From assembly GCF_900103985.1 (NCBI RefSeq), contig NZ_FNIE01000007.1, forward strand, positions 124,001-188,000: a DNA stretch of 64,000 nucleotides, in the 5' to 3' direction. Within the stretch, counting starts at the first letter, position 1. Each line of letters starts with the position of its first letter. This DNA is from Actinacidiphila guanduensis. GTDB lineage: Bacteria > Actinomycetota > Actinomycetes > Streptomycetales > Streptomycetaceae. Positions 35,014-42,331 of this stretch are shown here, one piece after another. The translations under genes were made by a program, and so were the position numbers. Below the pieces are notes generated by a model. It had not been told where the DNA came from. It made no database searches and worked only from the letters and a program-made list of their open reading frames with translations.

Positions 35014-35158
35014 GAGTGCCGTCCTTCCGGTAGGGGATCAGCGGGGGAACTGCGGGGACTGCTCGCACTGCGGGAACCTGCGGGGCACCGCGGGTACTGC
35101 CGGGGCCCCGCCGGTGCGGGGAGGGGCGGGTGTGCGGCCGCCGGAGGGGCGGCACTGC

Positions 35159-35197
35159 GGGCCGCCCGGCAGGCGTCGGGCCACTGCCGGGCGGCCC
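35159..35197 (-). terminator. Intra-operon hairpin between cebE and cebF
   Basis: Perfect 13-bp GC stem (35159-35171 with 35185-35197), 13-nt loop, 23 nt after the cebE stop. By analogy with malE-malF intergenic hairpins it would stabilise the cebE transcript or cause partial termination. Confidence 0.7.
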
Positions 35198-35219
35198 CGA
35201 GCGGGGGCGCTCCGGGGGG

Positions 35220-36563
35220 TCAGCCCAGGTCGCCGAGCTGGTCCTTCACCTGGGCCTGGACCTTCTTCCACGCGGCGGCCTTGGAGGTGCCGCGCTGCTC
35301 CATGTCCAGCAGGCCGTTCTGCGTGATGATGTCCTTCACCGCGCCGTCGTTCGGCCCGATCGGGGCCGGCTGGATGCTGTGCGCGGTGGCGGTGAAGATC
35401 TTGCCCACGGGGGTGCCGGGGAAGTAGTCGTTGGTGGCGTTCTGCACCGCCGGGTCGTCCAGACCGGCCTTGGTGGAGGGGATGTTGCCGAACTTCTGGA
35501 ACACCTTGACCTGCTGCGCGGGGGCGGTCAGCCACTGGGCGAGCGCCTCGGCCTCGGCGACGTGCTTGCCCGACTTGGGCACCGCGAGGAAGGAGCCGCC
35601 CCAGTTGCCGGCCTGCGGCGGCTGGGCGATGTCCCACTTGCCCTTGTTCGCCGGGCCCGAGTTCGCGGCCACCTGGCCGACCATCCAGCTCGGGCAGGCG
35701 ACGGTGGCGAACTTGTTCGTCTTGAAGGCCGCGCTCCAGGTGTTGTTGGAGTCGAACTGCTGGAGCTTGGCGGTCAGCCCGTCCTGCACGGCCTGCGCGG
35801 ACAGGTCCCACGCGGTCTGCACACCCGGGCTGGAGGCGTAGATCAGCTTGCCGGAGGCGTCGGAGTACTGCGTGGTCTGGCTGGAGAGCACCGCGTTGAA
35901 CAGACCGCCGGCCGAGTCGGTGAAGGCCACGCCCGCGGGCGCCTTCTTCTTGAACCTGTTGCCGACATCGACGAACTTCTGCCAGTCACCCGCCCACAGC
36001 TGCGCCACCTGGTCCCGGTCGGTGGGCAGGCCCGCCTTCTGGAACATGTCCTTGCGGTAGCAGATCGCGGTGGGGCCGACGTCCGTGCCCACACCGATGA
36101 TCCGCCCGTCGGAGGTGGTGGCCTCCTTCTCCTTGTAGTCCAGCCAGTTGGAGGCGTCGAAGCCCTTGACCGACTTGAAGTCCACGAACTTGTTCGCGTA
36201 CTGCGGCTGGACGGCGTTGGCGACGAACCCGATCTCGATCGCCTGGATGTCGTCCAGACCGCTGTTCTGGGTCAGGTGCAGCTTCAGGGAGTTCCAGTAC
36301 GCACCGCTGTCGGAGACGTTGTCTTCCTTGATCGTGATGTTCGGGTGCAGCCGGTGGTACTCGGCGAAGAGCTTGGCGCCGGTCTTGTCGTCGTAGCCGA
36401 ACGACCCGAAGTCGCCGATCCGCAGGGTGATCTGCTCGTTGGACGACGAGCCCTTGCTGTCGTCCTTGCTGTTGCTGCTGCAGCCGGTGATCAGGGTCGC
36501 GCAGGCTGCGAGACCCGCGACCGCGATGGCGGCGGTCCTGCGGGTTCTGCCGGAAGTGCGCAT
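35220..36563 (-). CDS. cebE: Cellobiose/cellotriose-binding lipoprotein CebE
   Basis: 447 aa from ATG 36563. Lipoprotein signal with lipobox LITGC (Cys28), then a Ser/Asp/Lys-rich linker and a family 1 extracellular solute-binding domain (ITLRIGDFGSFGYDDKTGAK, EIGFVANAVQPQYANKF, ICYRKDMFQKAGLPTD). It captures cello-oligosaccharides for CebFG. A perfect CebR box lies 74 nt upstream of the start, giving cellobiose-dependent repression. Confidence 0.94.
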   Translation of the reverse strand: MRTSGRTRRTAAIAVAGLAACATLITGCSSNSKDDSKGSSSNEQITLRIGDFGSFGYDDKTGAKLFAEYHRLHPNITIKEDNVSDSGAYWNSLKLHLTQNSGLDDIQAIEIGFVANAVQPQYANKFVDFKSVKGFDASNWLDYKEKEATTSDGRIIGVGTDVGPTAICYRKDMFQKAGLPTDRDQVAQLWAGDWQKFVDVGNRFKKKAPAGVAFTDSAGGLFNAVLSSQTTQYSDASGKLIYASSPGVQTAWDLSAQAVQDGLTAKLQQFDSNNTWSAAFKTNKFATVACPSWMVGQVAANSGPANKGKWDIAQPPQAGNWGGSFLAVPKSGKHVAEAEALAQWLTAPAQQVKVFQKFGNIPSTKAGLDDPAVQNATNDYFPGTPVGKIFTATAHSIQPAPIGPNDGAVKDIITQNGLLDMEQRGTSKAAAWKKVQAQVKDQLGDLG

Positions 36564-36636
36564 TCCACTCTCCTTGTCAGGGTGGGTCGTGCGGTGCGGT
36601 GGTGCGGTCCTTCGGGTCGTGCGCGGAGCAGGTGTG

Positions 36637-36650
36637 TGGGAGCGCTCCCA
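36637..36650. promoter_or_regulatory. CebR box upstream of cebE (TGGGAGCGCTCCCA)
   Basis: Perfect 14-bp palindrome identical to the CebR consensus of S. griseus and S. scabies (from memory), between the divergent cebE and cebR. Confidence 0.95.
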
Positions 36651-36783
36651 CTAGGCTTGCCGGAACACTCACGCCTGGGAGGGGTCAGTGTCAAGACGTG
36701 AAGTCGATTTCGTTGCCGGAACGTATCCGGGTCGGACGGATGGTCATTTCTTGAACGGATGGCGCTGCCTGGGGCTTGTAGTG

Positions 36784-36797
36784 TGGGAGCGCTCTCA
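36784..36797. promoter_or_regulatory. CebR-type box upstream of cebR (TGGGAGCGCTCTCA)
   Basis: One mismatch from the consensus; 65 nt before the cebR start, so it likely mediates autoregulation. Confidence 0.8.
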
Positions 36798-36861
36798 CGC
36801 GACGCTCCTCAGCGGAAGCACCGGGCGCTAAGGTGGCGCGCAATGAGTACAGGAGGCTGCA

Positions 36862-37890
36862 GTGGCCATGAACGGGCGGCACAGCGGACGGCCCACCCTT
36901 GAGGAGGTGGCGGTCCGGGCCGGGGTGGGACGGGGGACCGTCTCCCGGGTGATCAACGGCTCGCCGCGGGTCAGCGACCGCGCGAAGGCGGCGGTGGAGG
37001 CGGCGATCGCCGAACTCGGGTACGTCCCGAACCGGGCGGCCCGCGCGCTGGCCGGCAACCGCACCGACGCCATCGCGCTGGTGATCCCCGAGCCGGAGAC
37101 GCGGCTGTTCGCCGAGCCCTACTTCTCCGACATCATCCGGGGCATCGGCGCCGAGCTCGCCGACACCGACATGCAGCTGCTGCTCACCTTGATCCGCACC
37201 CCCAAGGAGCGGGCCCGCTTCGCCCAGTACCTGGCCGCCCACCGGGTGGACGGCGTGCTGCTGGTCTCCGTCCACGAGGACGACCCGCTGCCGGACCTGC
37301 TGGAGCAGCTGGAGATGCCGGCCGTGCTCAACGGGCGCCGCTCGGACCTGGAGTCCGTCTCCTACGTGGACGCCGACAACGTCGGCGGCGCGCGGGCCGC
37401 GGTCGCGCACCTGCTGGAGCGGGGCCGGCGCGCCGTGGCCACCATCACCGGGCCGCTGGACATGTACGTCGCCCGCTCGCGGCTGGACGGCTACCGGCAG
37501 GCGGTCCGGGAGGCGGGCGCGGACGGCTCCGAGGAGCTGGTGGTCGCCGGGGACTTCACCGAGGAGGGCGGCCGGCGGGCGATGCGCGAGCTGCTCGCCC
37601 GGCGTCCCGACGTGGACGGGGTGTTCGCGGCCTCCGACCTGATGGCGGCCGGCGCCCGGGCCGTGCTGCGCGAGGCGGGCCGCGCCGTGCCCGACGACGT
37701 GGCCCTGGTCGGCTTCGAGGACTCCGCCATCGCCCGCCACATGGACCCGCCGCTGACCTCGATCCGCCAGCCCACCGAGGAGATGGGCCGCACCATGGCG
37801 CGGGTCCTCCTGGAGGAGATCGCCGAGCGGGCCGCCGTGCGGCGGCACGTGGTGCTCGCCACCGAGCTGGTCCGGCGCGAGTCGGCCTGA
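36862..37890 (+). CDS. cebR: LacI-family repressor of cellulose/cellobiose utilisation, CebR
   Basis: 342 aa. GTG 36862 is chosen since AGGAGG (36851-36856) is 5 nt upstream; ATG 36868 is in frame. LacI helix-turn-helix at residues 12-35 (TLEEVAVRAGVGRGTVSRVI) with hinge NRAARALAG, then a periplasmic-binding-like effector domain ending ATELVRRESA. It binds TGGGAGCGCTCCCA and is released by cellobiose. It is divergent from cebE. A terminator hairpin follows at 37922-37976. Confidence 0.94.
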   Translation: MAMNGRHSGRPTLEEVAVRAGVGRGTVSRVINGSPRVSDRAKAAVEAAIAELGYVPNRAARALAGNRTDAIALVIPEPETRLFAEPYFSDIIRGIGAELADTDMQLLLTLIRTPKERARFAQYLAAHRVDGVLLVSVHEDDPLPDLLEQLEMPAVLNGRRSDLESVSYVDADNVGGARAAVAHLLERGRRAVATITGPLDMYVARSRLDGYRQAVREAGADGSEELVVAGDFTEEGGRRAMRELLARRPDVDGVFAASDLMAAGARAVLREAGRAVPDDVALVGFEDSAIARHMDPPLTSIRQPTEEMGRTMARVLLEEIAERAAVRRHVVLATELVRRESA

Positions 37891-37921
37891 CCGCCGGCCG
37901 GCCGCCCCGGGCGCGAACGCG

Positions 37922-37976
37922 CCGCCGGGGGCGGCTGGGCACACGTGGGGGTGTGCGCCCAGCTCGCCCCCGGCGG
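37922..37976 (+). terminator. Terminator after cebR
   Basis: Perfect 12-bp outer stem (37922-37933 with 37965-37976) with an inner gctgggc/gcccagc stem. Confidence 0.75.
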
Positions 37977-38106
37977 TCCCTGTGGGGGGAATCGGGAAAC
38001 GGGTCAGGGGTGGGACCGGGTCCGGTCGGCTCCCGGCAGGTCCGCTCGGCACCTCCCGGCGCCTCCTGGCGCCCTGCCGGCAGGACCCGGTCCCAGGGCT
38101 GGTCGG

Positions 38107-38285
38107 CTAGGGCGTGTCTGACAAATCCCGCCTGGTCGGCGGGCCCTGGCACGCACGCTCGCGGCGTTGTCGGTCGTCGGCGCAGCCCGCTGCGCTCTCC
38201 TCCCTCCGCCTTGCGATCGCACGCACCAGACCCCGCCGACCCCGCCCTCACGGGCGGACGCCGCTATTTGTCAGACACGCCCTAG
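38107..38285. mobile_element. Intact 179-bp MITE with 20-bp perfect terminal inverted repeats
   Basis: Left end 38107-38126 and right end 38266-38285 are perfect inverted repeats beginning CTAGGGCGTGTCTGACAAAT; the terminal CTAG is palindromic and could be the target site. The interior has no coding capacity. The right CTAG supplies the TAG stop codon of the GH64 gene read on the minus strand. A degenerate copy lies at 12695. No related transposase is in the window. It fills the 37891-38281 gap together with the cebR terminator. Confidence 0.88.
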
Positions 38286-40078
38286 TAGCCGACGGCGACC
38301 TCCATCCACTGCGGGTTCTGCATGGAGGTGTAGGCGGCCTGGCCGGCCACGTCGTCGTACGGGAAGCCGTAGGCGAGGCCGTTGATGCCGTGGTCGTGCC
38401 AGAACTTGGCGTACCAGTTGGCCGGGTCGCCCGAGTAGAACTTCGTCGGGTCCTGCTGCTGGTCGGCGGGCAGGGTGGCCGTGTGGCGGTTGAGCGCCGC
38501 GCACATCGACGGGTTGCCGGCCAGGGTGCCGGCGCAGCCGAAGATGTCCGAGGTGGGGGCGTTGACGCCGACCGACTGGGCGTAGGAGGTGAAGTAGTTC
38601 TGGTTCACCCCGCCGCTGCGGAAGGACGGGTCGCTGCCGGGGGCGATGATCCGGTAGGGCGCCTGGGTCTGGGCGAGGACCTTGAACGCCTGGGGCACGG
38701 AGTTCTGGAACTGCTGGAAGACCGCGTCCCGGCTCTCGTTGAACAGGTCCTGGCTGTCGCCGAGCTGGATGTCCTGGCCGGAGTGGGAGTGCAGCCGGAT
38801 CGCCAGCGGCAGGCCCCAGGCGTCGACCCGGGTGGTGTTGCCGTTGAAGACGTCCGGGCCGATGGTGAACTCGATGAAGTCGTAGTACTGGCTGGCCGGC
38901 GAGCCGAGGTAGAAGTACATCCGGCCGGAGGAGTTGGCCGGCATGTCGAAGTACGGCTGGTCGGCGATCGAGTGCGTCTGGCCGTTGAAGCTCCAGTACA
39001 CCTGGCTGTCCGGGTACTGGCCGTTGGTCCGGTTGAGGATGGCGACCTCGAGCACGTTGTTGGCCGCCGGGATCTTGCTGGTGTCGCCCCAGAACGCGTC
39101 GTTCGGCGGCGGCGAGGTGGGCGGCGGGGTGGCGCCGGAGGTCAGGTGGACCTGGAACTCCCACAGCGAGTCGCCGTAGGCGGTGGCCCGGGCGGTGGCG
39201 TTGATCCGCACGTAGCGGCCGGTGCCGGTCACGTCGAGGTTCTGCACTCCGCCGGTGCTCGTCGTGGTCGAGTAGATCGTCGTCCAGTTGGTGGCGTCGT
39301 CGGAAACCTGGATCTGGTAGGCGGTCGCGTAGGCCGTCTCCCAGTTCAGGCCGATGCCGCAGATCGGCTCGGAGGCGCCGAGGTCCACCCGCAGCCACTG
39401 GGGGTCGCTGAAGGCGCTGGACCAGCGGGTGCCGGTGTTGCCGTCCACTGCGGCCGAGGCCGGGGTGCCGGCGTTCTCGGAGGAGGAGGCGGTGGCCGGG
39501 CGGTTGAGGGCCGCGTTGTCGGTGCTGCAGGCGGACGGCTGGCCGCTGGTGCCGCCGTAGACCTGGAACTCCCACAGCGAGTAGCCGTACTGGGTGCCGC
39601 GGACGGTCCCGTACAGCCGGACATAGCGCCCGGAACCGTTTACGGCCAGCGTCTGGTTGCCGCCGGTGCCGGTGGTGGTGGAGTAGATGTCGGTCCAGGT
39701 GGCCGCGTCGGCCGAGGTCTGGATCTTGAACGCCTTGCCGTACGCGGTCTCCCAGTTGAGCACCACCTGGGTGATGGTCTGGGTGCTGCCGAGGTCGACC
39801 TGCAGCCACTGCGGGTCGGCGGCGGCCGACGACCAGCGGGTGCCGGTGTTGCCGTCCACGGCGGCGGAGGCGGGGGTGCCGGCGTTCTCGGTGGAGGACG
39901 CGGTGGCCGGCCGGCCCTGGGAGAGCAGTGTGCCGGCCGCGCGGGCCGGGGACTGCGAGGTGACGACCAGGGCGAGGCCCGCGACGAGGGCGAGCAGGAG
40001 GGTCGCGACGAGATACGGCCGGGATCTGTCGTGCCGTCCGGGCCGCGGCCGCACCGGGAGGGTAGTGCTGCCTGACAT
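38282..40078 (-). CDS. Secreted GH64 beta-1,3-glucanase with two F5/8C (CBM32-type) domains
   Basis: 598 aa from ATG 40078 (GAGGAG 8 nt upstream). Signal/anchor segment YLVATLLLALVAGLALVV. Two tandem discoidin-like carbohydrate-binding domains (about residues 48-175 and 185-310) share NAGTPASAAVDGNTGTRWSS and the SLWEFQV ending. A short Pro linker precedes the GH64 thaumatin-like catalytic domain (about 320-598) with IPAANNVLEVAILNRT, YYDFIEFTIGPDVFNGNTTR and DHGINGLAYGFPYDDVAGQA. It degrades laminarin-type glucans. Stop codon TAG lies in the terminus of a MITE; the last conserved block (PQWMEVAVGY) seems complete, so the enzyme is probably intact. A 14-nt palindromic box lies upstream. Confidence 0.9.
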   Translation of the reverse strand: MSGSTTLPVRPRPGRHDRSRPYLVATLLLALVAGLALVVTSQSPARAAGTLLSQGRPATASSTENAGTPASAAVDGNTGTRWSSAAADPQWLQVDLGSTQTITQVVLNWETAYGKAFKIQTSADAATWTDIYSTTTGTGGNQTLAVNGSGRYVRLYGTVRGTQYGYSLWEFQVYGGTSGQPSACSTDNAALNRPATASSSENAGTPASAAVDGNTGTRWSSAFSDPQWLRVDLGASEPICGIGLNWETAYATAYQIQVSDDATNWTTIYSTTTSTGGVQNLDVTGTGRYVRINATARATAYGDSLWEFQVHLTSGATPPPTSPPPNDAFWGDTSKIPAANNVLEVAILNRTNGQYPDSQVYWSFNGQTHSIADQPYFDMPANSSGRMYFYLGSPASQYYDFIEFTIGPDVFNGNTTRVDAWGLPLAIRLHSHSGQDIQLGDSQDLFNESRDAVFQQFQNSVPQAFKVLAQTQAPYRIIAPGSDPSFRSGGVNQNYFTSYAQSVGVNAPTSDIFGCAGTLAGNPSMCAALNRHTATLPADQQQDPTKFYSGDPANWYAKFWHDHGINGLAYGFPYDDVAGQAAYTSMQNPQWMEVAVGY

Positions 40079-40133
40079 GGTGGGTTCTCCTCAACCGGGT
40101 GGGGTCCGTGATGGAGGCCGGGGAGTGCCCAAG

Positions 40134-40147
40134 TGAGAGCGCTCTCT
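40134..40147. promoter_or_regulatory. Variant CebR-like box upstream of GH64 gene (TGAGAGCGCTCTCT)
   Basis: Palindromic core gagagcgctctc, three differences from the CebR consensus, 56 nt before the GH64 start. It could bind CebR weakly or another LacI-family regulator. The rest of 40079-40426 holds the GH5 terminator and no gene. Confidence 0.6.
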
Positions 40148-40333
40148 GGCGAGGTGATGTTTACAAGGCGCGTACATCGGCGTCAATAAGTTGTTCAAGA
40201 CTGGCCTGTTGGCCCTGCCCGCTGTTTCGAGTCCCGAACGGACAACGGCCTGCTCACGCGGGAATCGCCGGACAAGGCGGACAATCGGGCGGGTGGGCAC
40301 GGGAGTTGCCCCGGCGGGCCCGCGCCATGCGGA

Positions 40334-40374
40334 GGGGCGGCCCCGTACACGCCATCCATGTACGGGACCGCCCC
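40334..40374 (-). terminator. Terminator after GH5 cellulase gene
   Basis: 16-bp stem with one mismatch (40334-40349 with 40359-40374), about 50 nt beyond the stop. Confidence 0.7.
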
Positions 40375-40426
40375 GGTCTTCGGGGGTGCGGAACCGGCCG
40401 GTCTGGCCGGCCGTCCGCGGTGCGGG

Positions 40427-41923
40427 TCAGCCGAGGGCCGCCAGGTGGTTCTTCAGGCCCTGCCCGTAGGCCGTGGGTGTCCCGTCGTAGTCGGAGATCA
40501 GCGACGGGCCCGACGAGCAGTCCCAGGTGTTCCAGGTCCAGCCGAGGTAGGACAGGTGGTGCGCGTCGAGCCAGTCCATGAAGGAGTCGACGAAGGAGTG
40601 GGCGCAGGTGTTCTCGCCGATCTCACCCGCCACCAGCGGCACCTGCTGGGCCACCGGGGCCAGTTGGGAGTCCCAGCAGGACCGGGTGGCGCAGGAGTTG
40701 AAGTTGTAGACGTGGACGGCGGCCGCGAGGTTGCCGGCCGGGTCGGTGGGCTCGTGGGCGAGCCAGCCGGTCAGGTCGTTGGAGTAGGCGAGGCCGCCGA
40801 GCATGATCACGTTGCGCGCGCCGGTGCCGCGCACCGCGTCGACCAGGTCCTGCATGCCGGCCACTTGGTAGGAGATGCCCGGGCAGGTGCCGCCGTCGCG
40901 CCAGCAGGTCCACGCCTGCTCGGAGGTGGCGGTCGCGCGGTCCGGGTAGGGCTCGTTGAACAGGTCGAAGACCACCGCGGTGTCGTTCTTGAAGGCATTG
41001 GCGACCGAGGTCCAGAACGGGATCGCGTACTGCGCGTCCGGCATCGGCTTCTGGCAGGTGGCGTTCACGTCCGAGCAGCCCGCGGAGTTGCCGGTGTACA
41101 GGCCGTGCGTCCAGTGCAGTTCGACGATCGGGGTGATGCCGTGGGCGACCAGGCGGTCCACCCAGCCGGTGATCGCCGCGATGTACTCCTGGCCGGCGTC
41201 CTGCGCGGGCACGTACGAAAGCCCCTCCCAGCAGTCCTCGTTGAGCGGGACGCGGACCGCGTTGACGCCCTTCCAGCTGGTGATGGCGTCGATCGCCGCG
41301 TCGTCCACCGGGCCGTCGAAGATGCCGTTGCCCTGGGCGCAGGCGAACTCCGTGCCCGAGCGGTTGACCCCGTGCAGCACGACCTGCCGGCCGGTGGAGT
41401 CCACCAACTCGTTGCCGGCGACGTGGAGTTCCGGCGGGGCGGTGCCGCCGCCGGGCGGCGAGGTGGGCGGTGACGTCGGGGGCGAGGTCGGGGGAGTGCC
41501 GTCCTGGTTGCAGACGGTGCCGTTGAGCGTGAAGACCGCCGGGCTCGGGTTGCTGCCCGACCACGAGCCCAGGAAGCCCGCGCTCACCGTGCCGCCGCTG
41601 GGAATCGCCGCGTTCCAGGACTGCGAGGCGACGGTGACGGTGCTGCCCGACTGCGACCAGGTGCCGTTCCAGCCCTGGGTGACCCGCTGGCCGCCGGGGA
41701 AGTCGAAGGTGAGCTTCCAACTCGTGGTGGCCGCCGCGTTGTTGGTGATGACCACACCGCCCTGGAAGCCGGTGTCCCACTGGTTGTCGACCGAGTAGGC
41801 CACCGAGCAGGCCGGGGTGGCGCCGGACGCGGGCGCGCCCAGGGCCGGGAGGAGCGCTGCCGCCGCCGCGGCCGTGGTCGCGGCGGCCAGCGAGAGGGCC
41901 GCCGCGCGCGTGGGTCGTCGCAT
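40427..41923 (-). CDS. Secreted GH5 cellulase with N-terminal CBM2
   Basis: 498 aa from ATG 41923 (AGGAG 7 nt upstream). Signal peptide ends near ASGATP (about 36). CBM2 domain about 37-140 ([40 protein letters not shown]), linker of TSPPTSPPTSPP, then the GH5 barrel: VLHGVNRSGTEFAC, acid/base in FDLFNEPYPD, nucleophile in LVAGEIGENTCAH. Endoglucanase or related beta-glucanase acting on cellulose outside the cell. Divergent from the GH48 gene; a two-mismatch CebR site lies 145 nt upstream. Confidence 0.92.
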   Translation of the reverse strand: MRRPTRAAALSLAAATTAAAAAALLPALGAPASGATPACSVAYSVDNQWDTGFQGGVVITNNAAATTSWKLTFDFPGGQRVTQGWNGTWSQSGSTVTVASQSWNAAIPSGGTVSAGFLGSWSGSNPSPAVFTLNGTVCNQDGTPPTSPPTSPPTSPPGGGTAPPELHVAGNELVDSTGRQVVLHGVNRSGTEFACAQGNGIFDGPVDDAAIDAITSWKGVNAVRVPLNEDCWEGLSYVPAQDAGQEYIAAITGWVDRLVAHGITPIVELHWTHGLYTGNSAGCSDVNATCQKPMPDAQYAIPFWTSVANAFKNDTAVVFDLFNEPYPDRATATSEQAWTCWRDGGTCPGISYQVAGMQDLVDAVRGTGARNVIMLGGLAYSNDLTGWLAHEPTDPAGNLAAAVHVYNFNSCATRSCWDSQLAPVAQQVPLVAGEIGENTCAHSFVDSFMDWLDAHHLSYLGWTWNTWDCSSGPSLISDYDGTPTAYGQGLKNHLAALG

Positions 41924-42067
41924 GTGCGACTCCTGGAGTGGGGGGAGTGTGGGGGGGAGTCGAACGGGTGGCGCCGTGCTCGCGCCGGGTCGTGGGCGGA
42001 ACGTGCCCGGCTGCCACGGGGACGTGGGACAACCGGGCCCGATGGGCAGGATGGGCAGGATGGTGCG

Positions 42068-42081
42068 TGGACGCGCTCCCA
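42068..42081. promoter_or_regulatory. Imperfect CebR box (TGGACGCGCTCCCA) upstream of GH5
   Basis: Two mismatches from consensus, in the 408-nt divergent promoter region (41924-42331) between GH5 and GH48 genes. Confidence 0.6.
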
Positions 42082-42221
42082 CTGGTCCGCCGCAGACCAT
42101 AGCGGTAAGTCGTCCCGGTCGGTAGGGGTGAGGTAAAGACCTGGAGCCTTTTCCGGGCTGTTCGGTCGTCACCAGGGCTTTGTGCTTCACCTCTTGACAG
42201 TGCGTCAACCCGGCTCGATGG

Positions 42222-42235
42222 TGGGAGCGCTCCCA
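42222..42235. promoter_or_regulatory. CebR box upstream of GH48 gene (TGGGAGCGCTCCCA)
   Basis: Perfect consensus palindrome 97 nt before the GH48 start, placing this cellulase under CebR control. A ttgaca-like hexamer (42194) stands just upstream. Confidence 0.93.
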
Positions 42236-42331
42236 CTGGTTCACTCGGGGAACGTCTGCCGGCCCTGCCGGCGGCGGCCCCGGGATCCCCCCACACATCC
42301 CCCCACACGAACCGCGAGGAGGACCTCCCCC

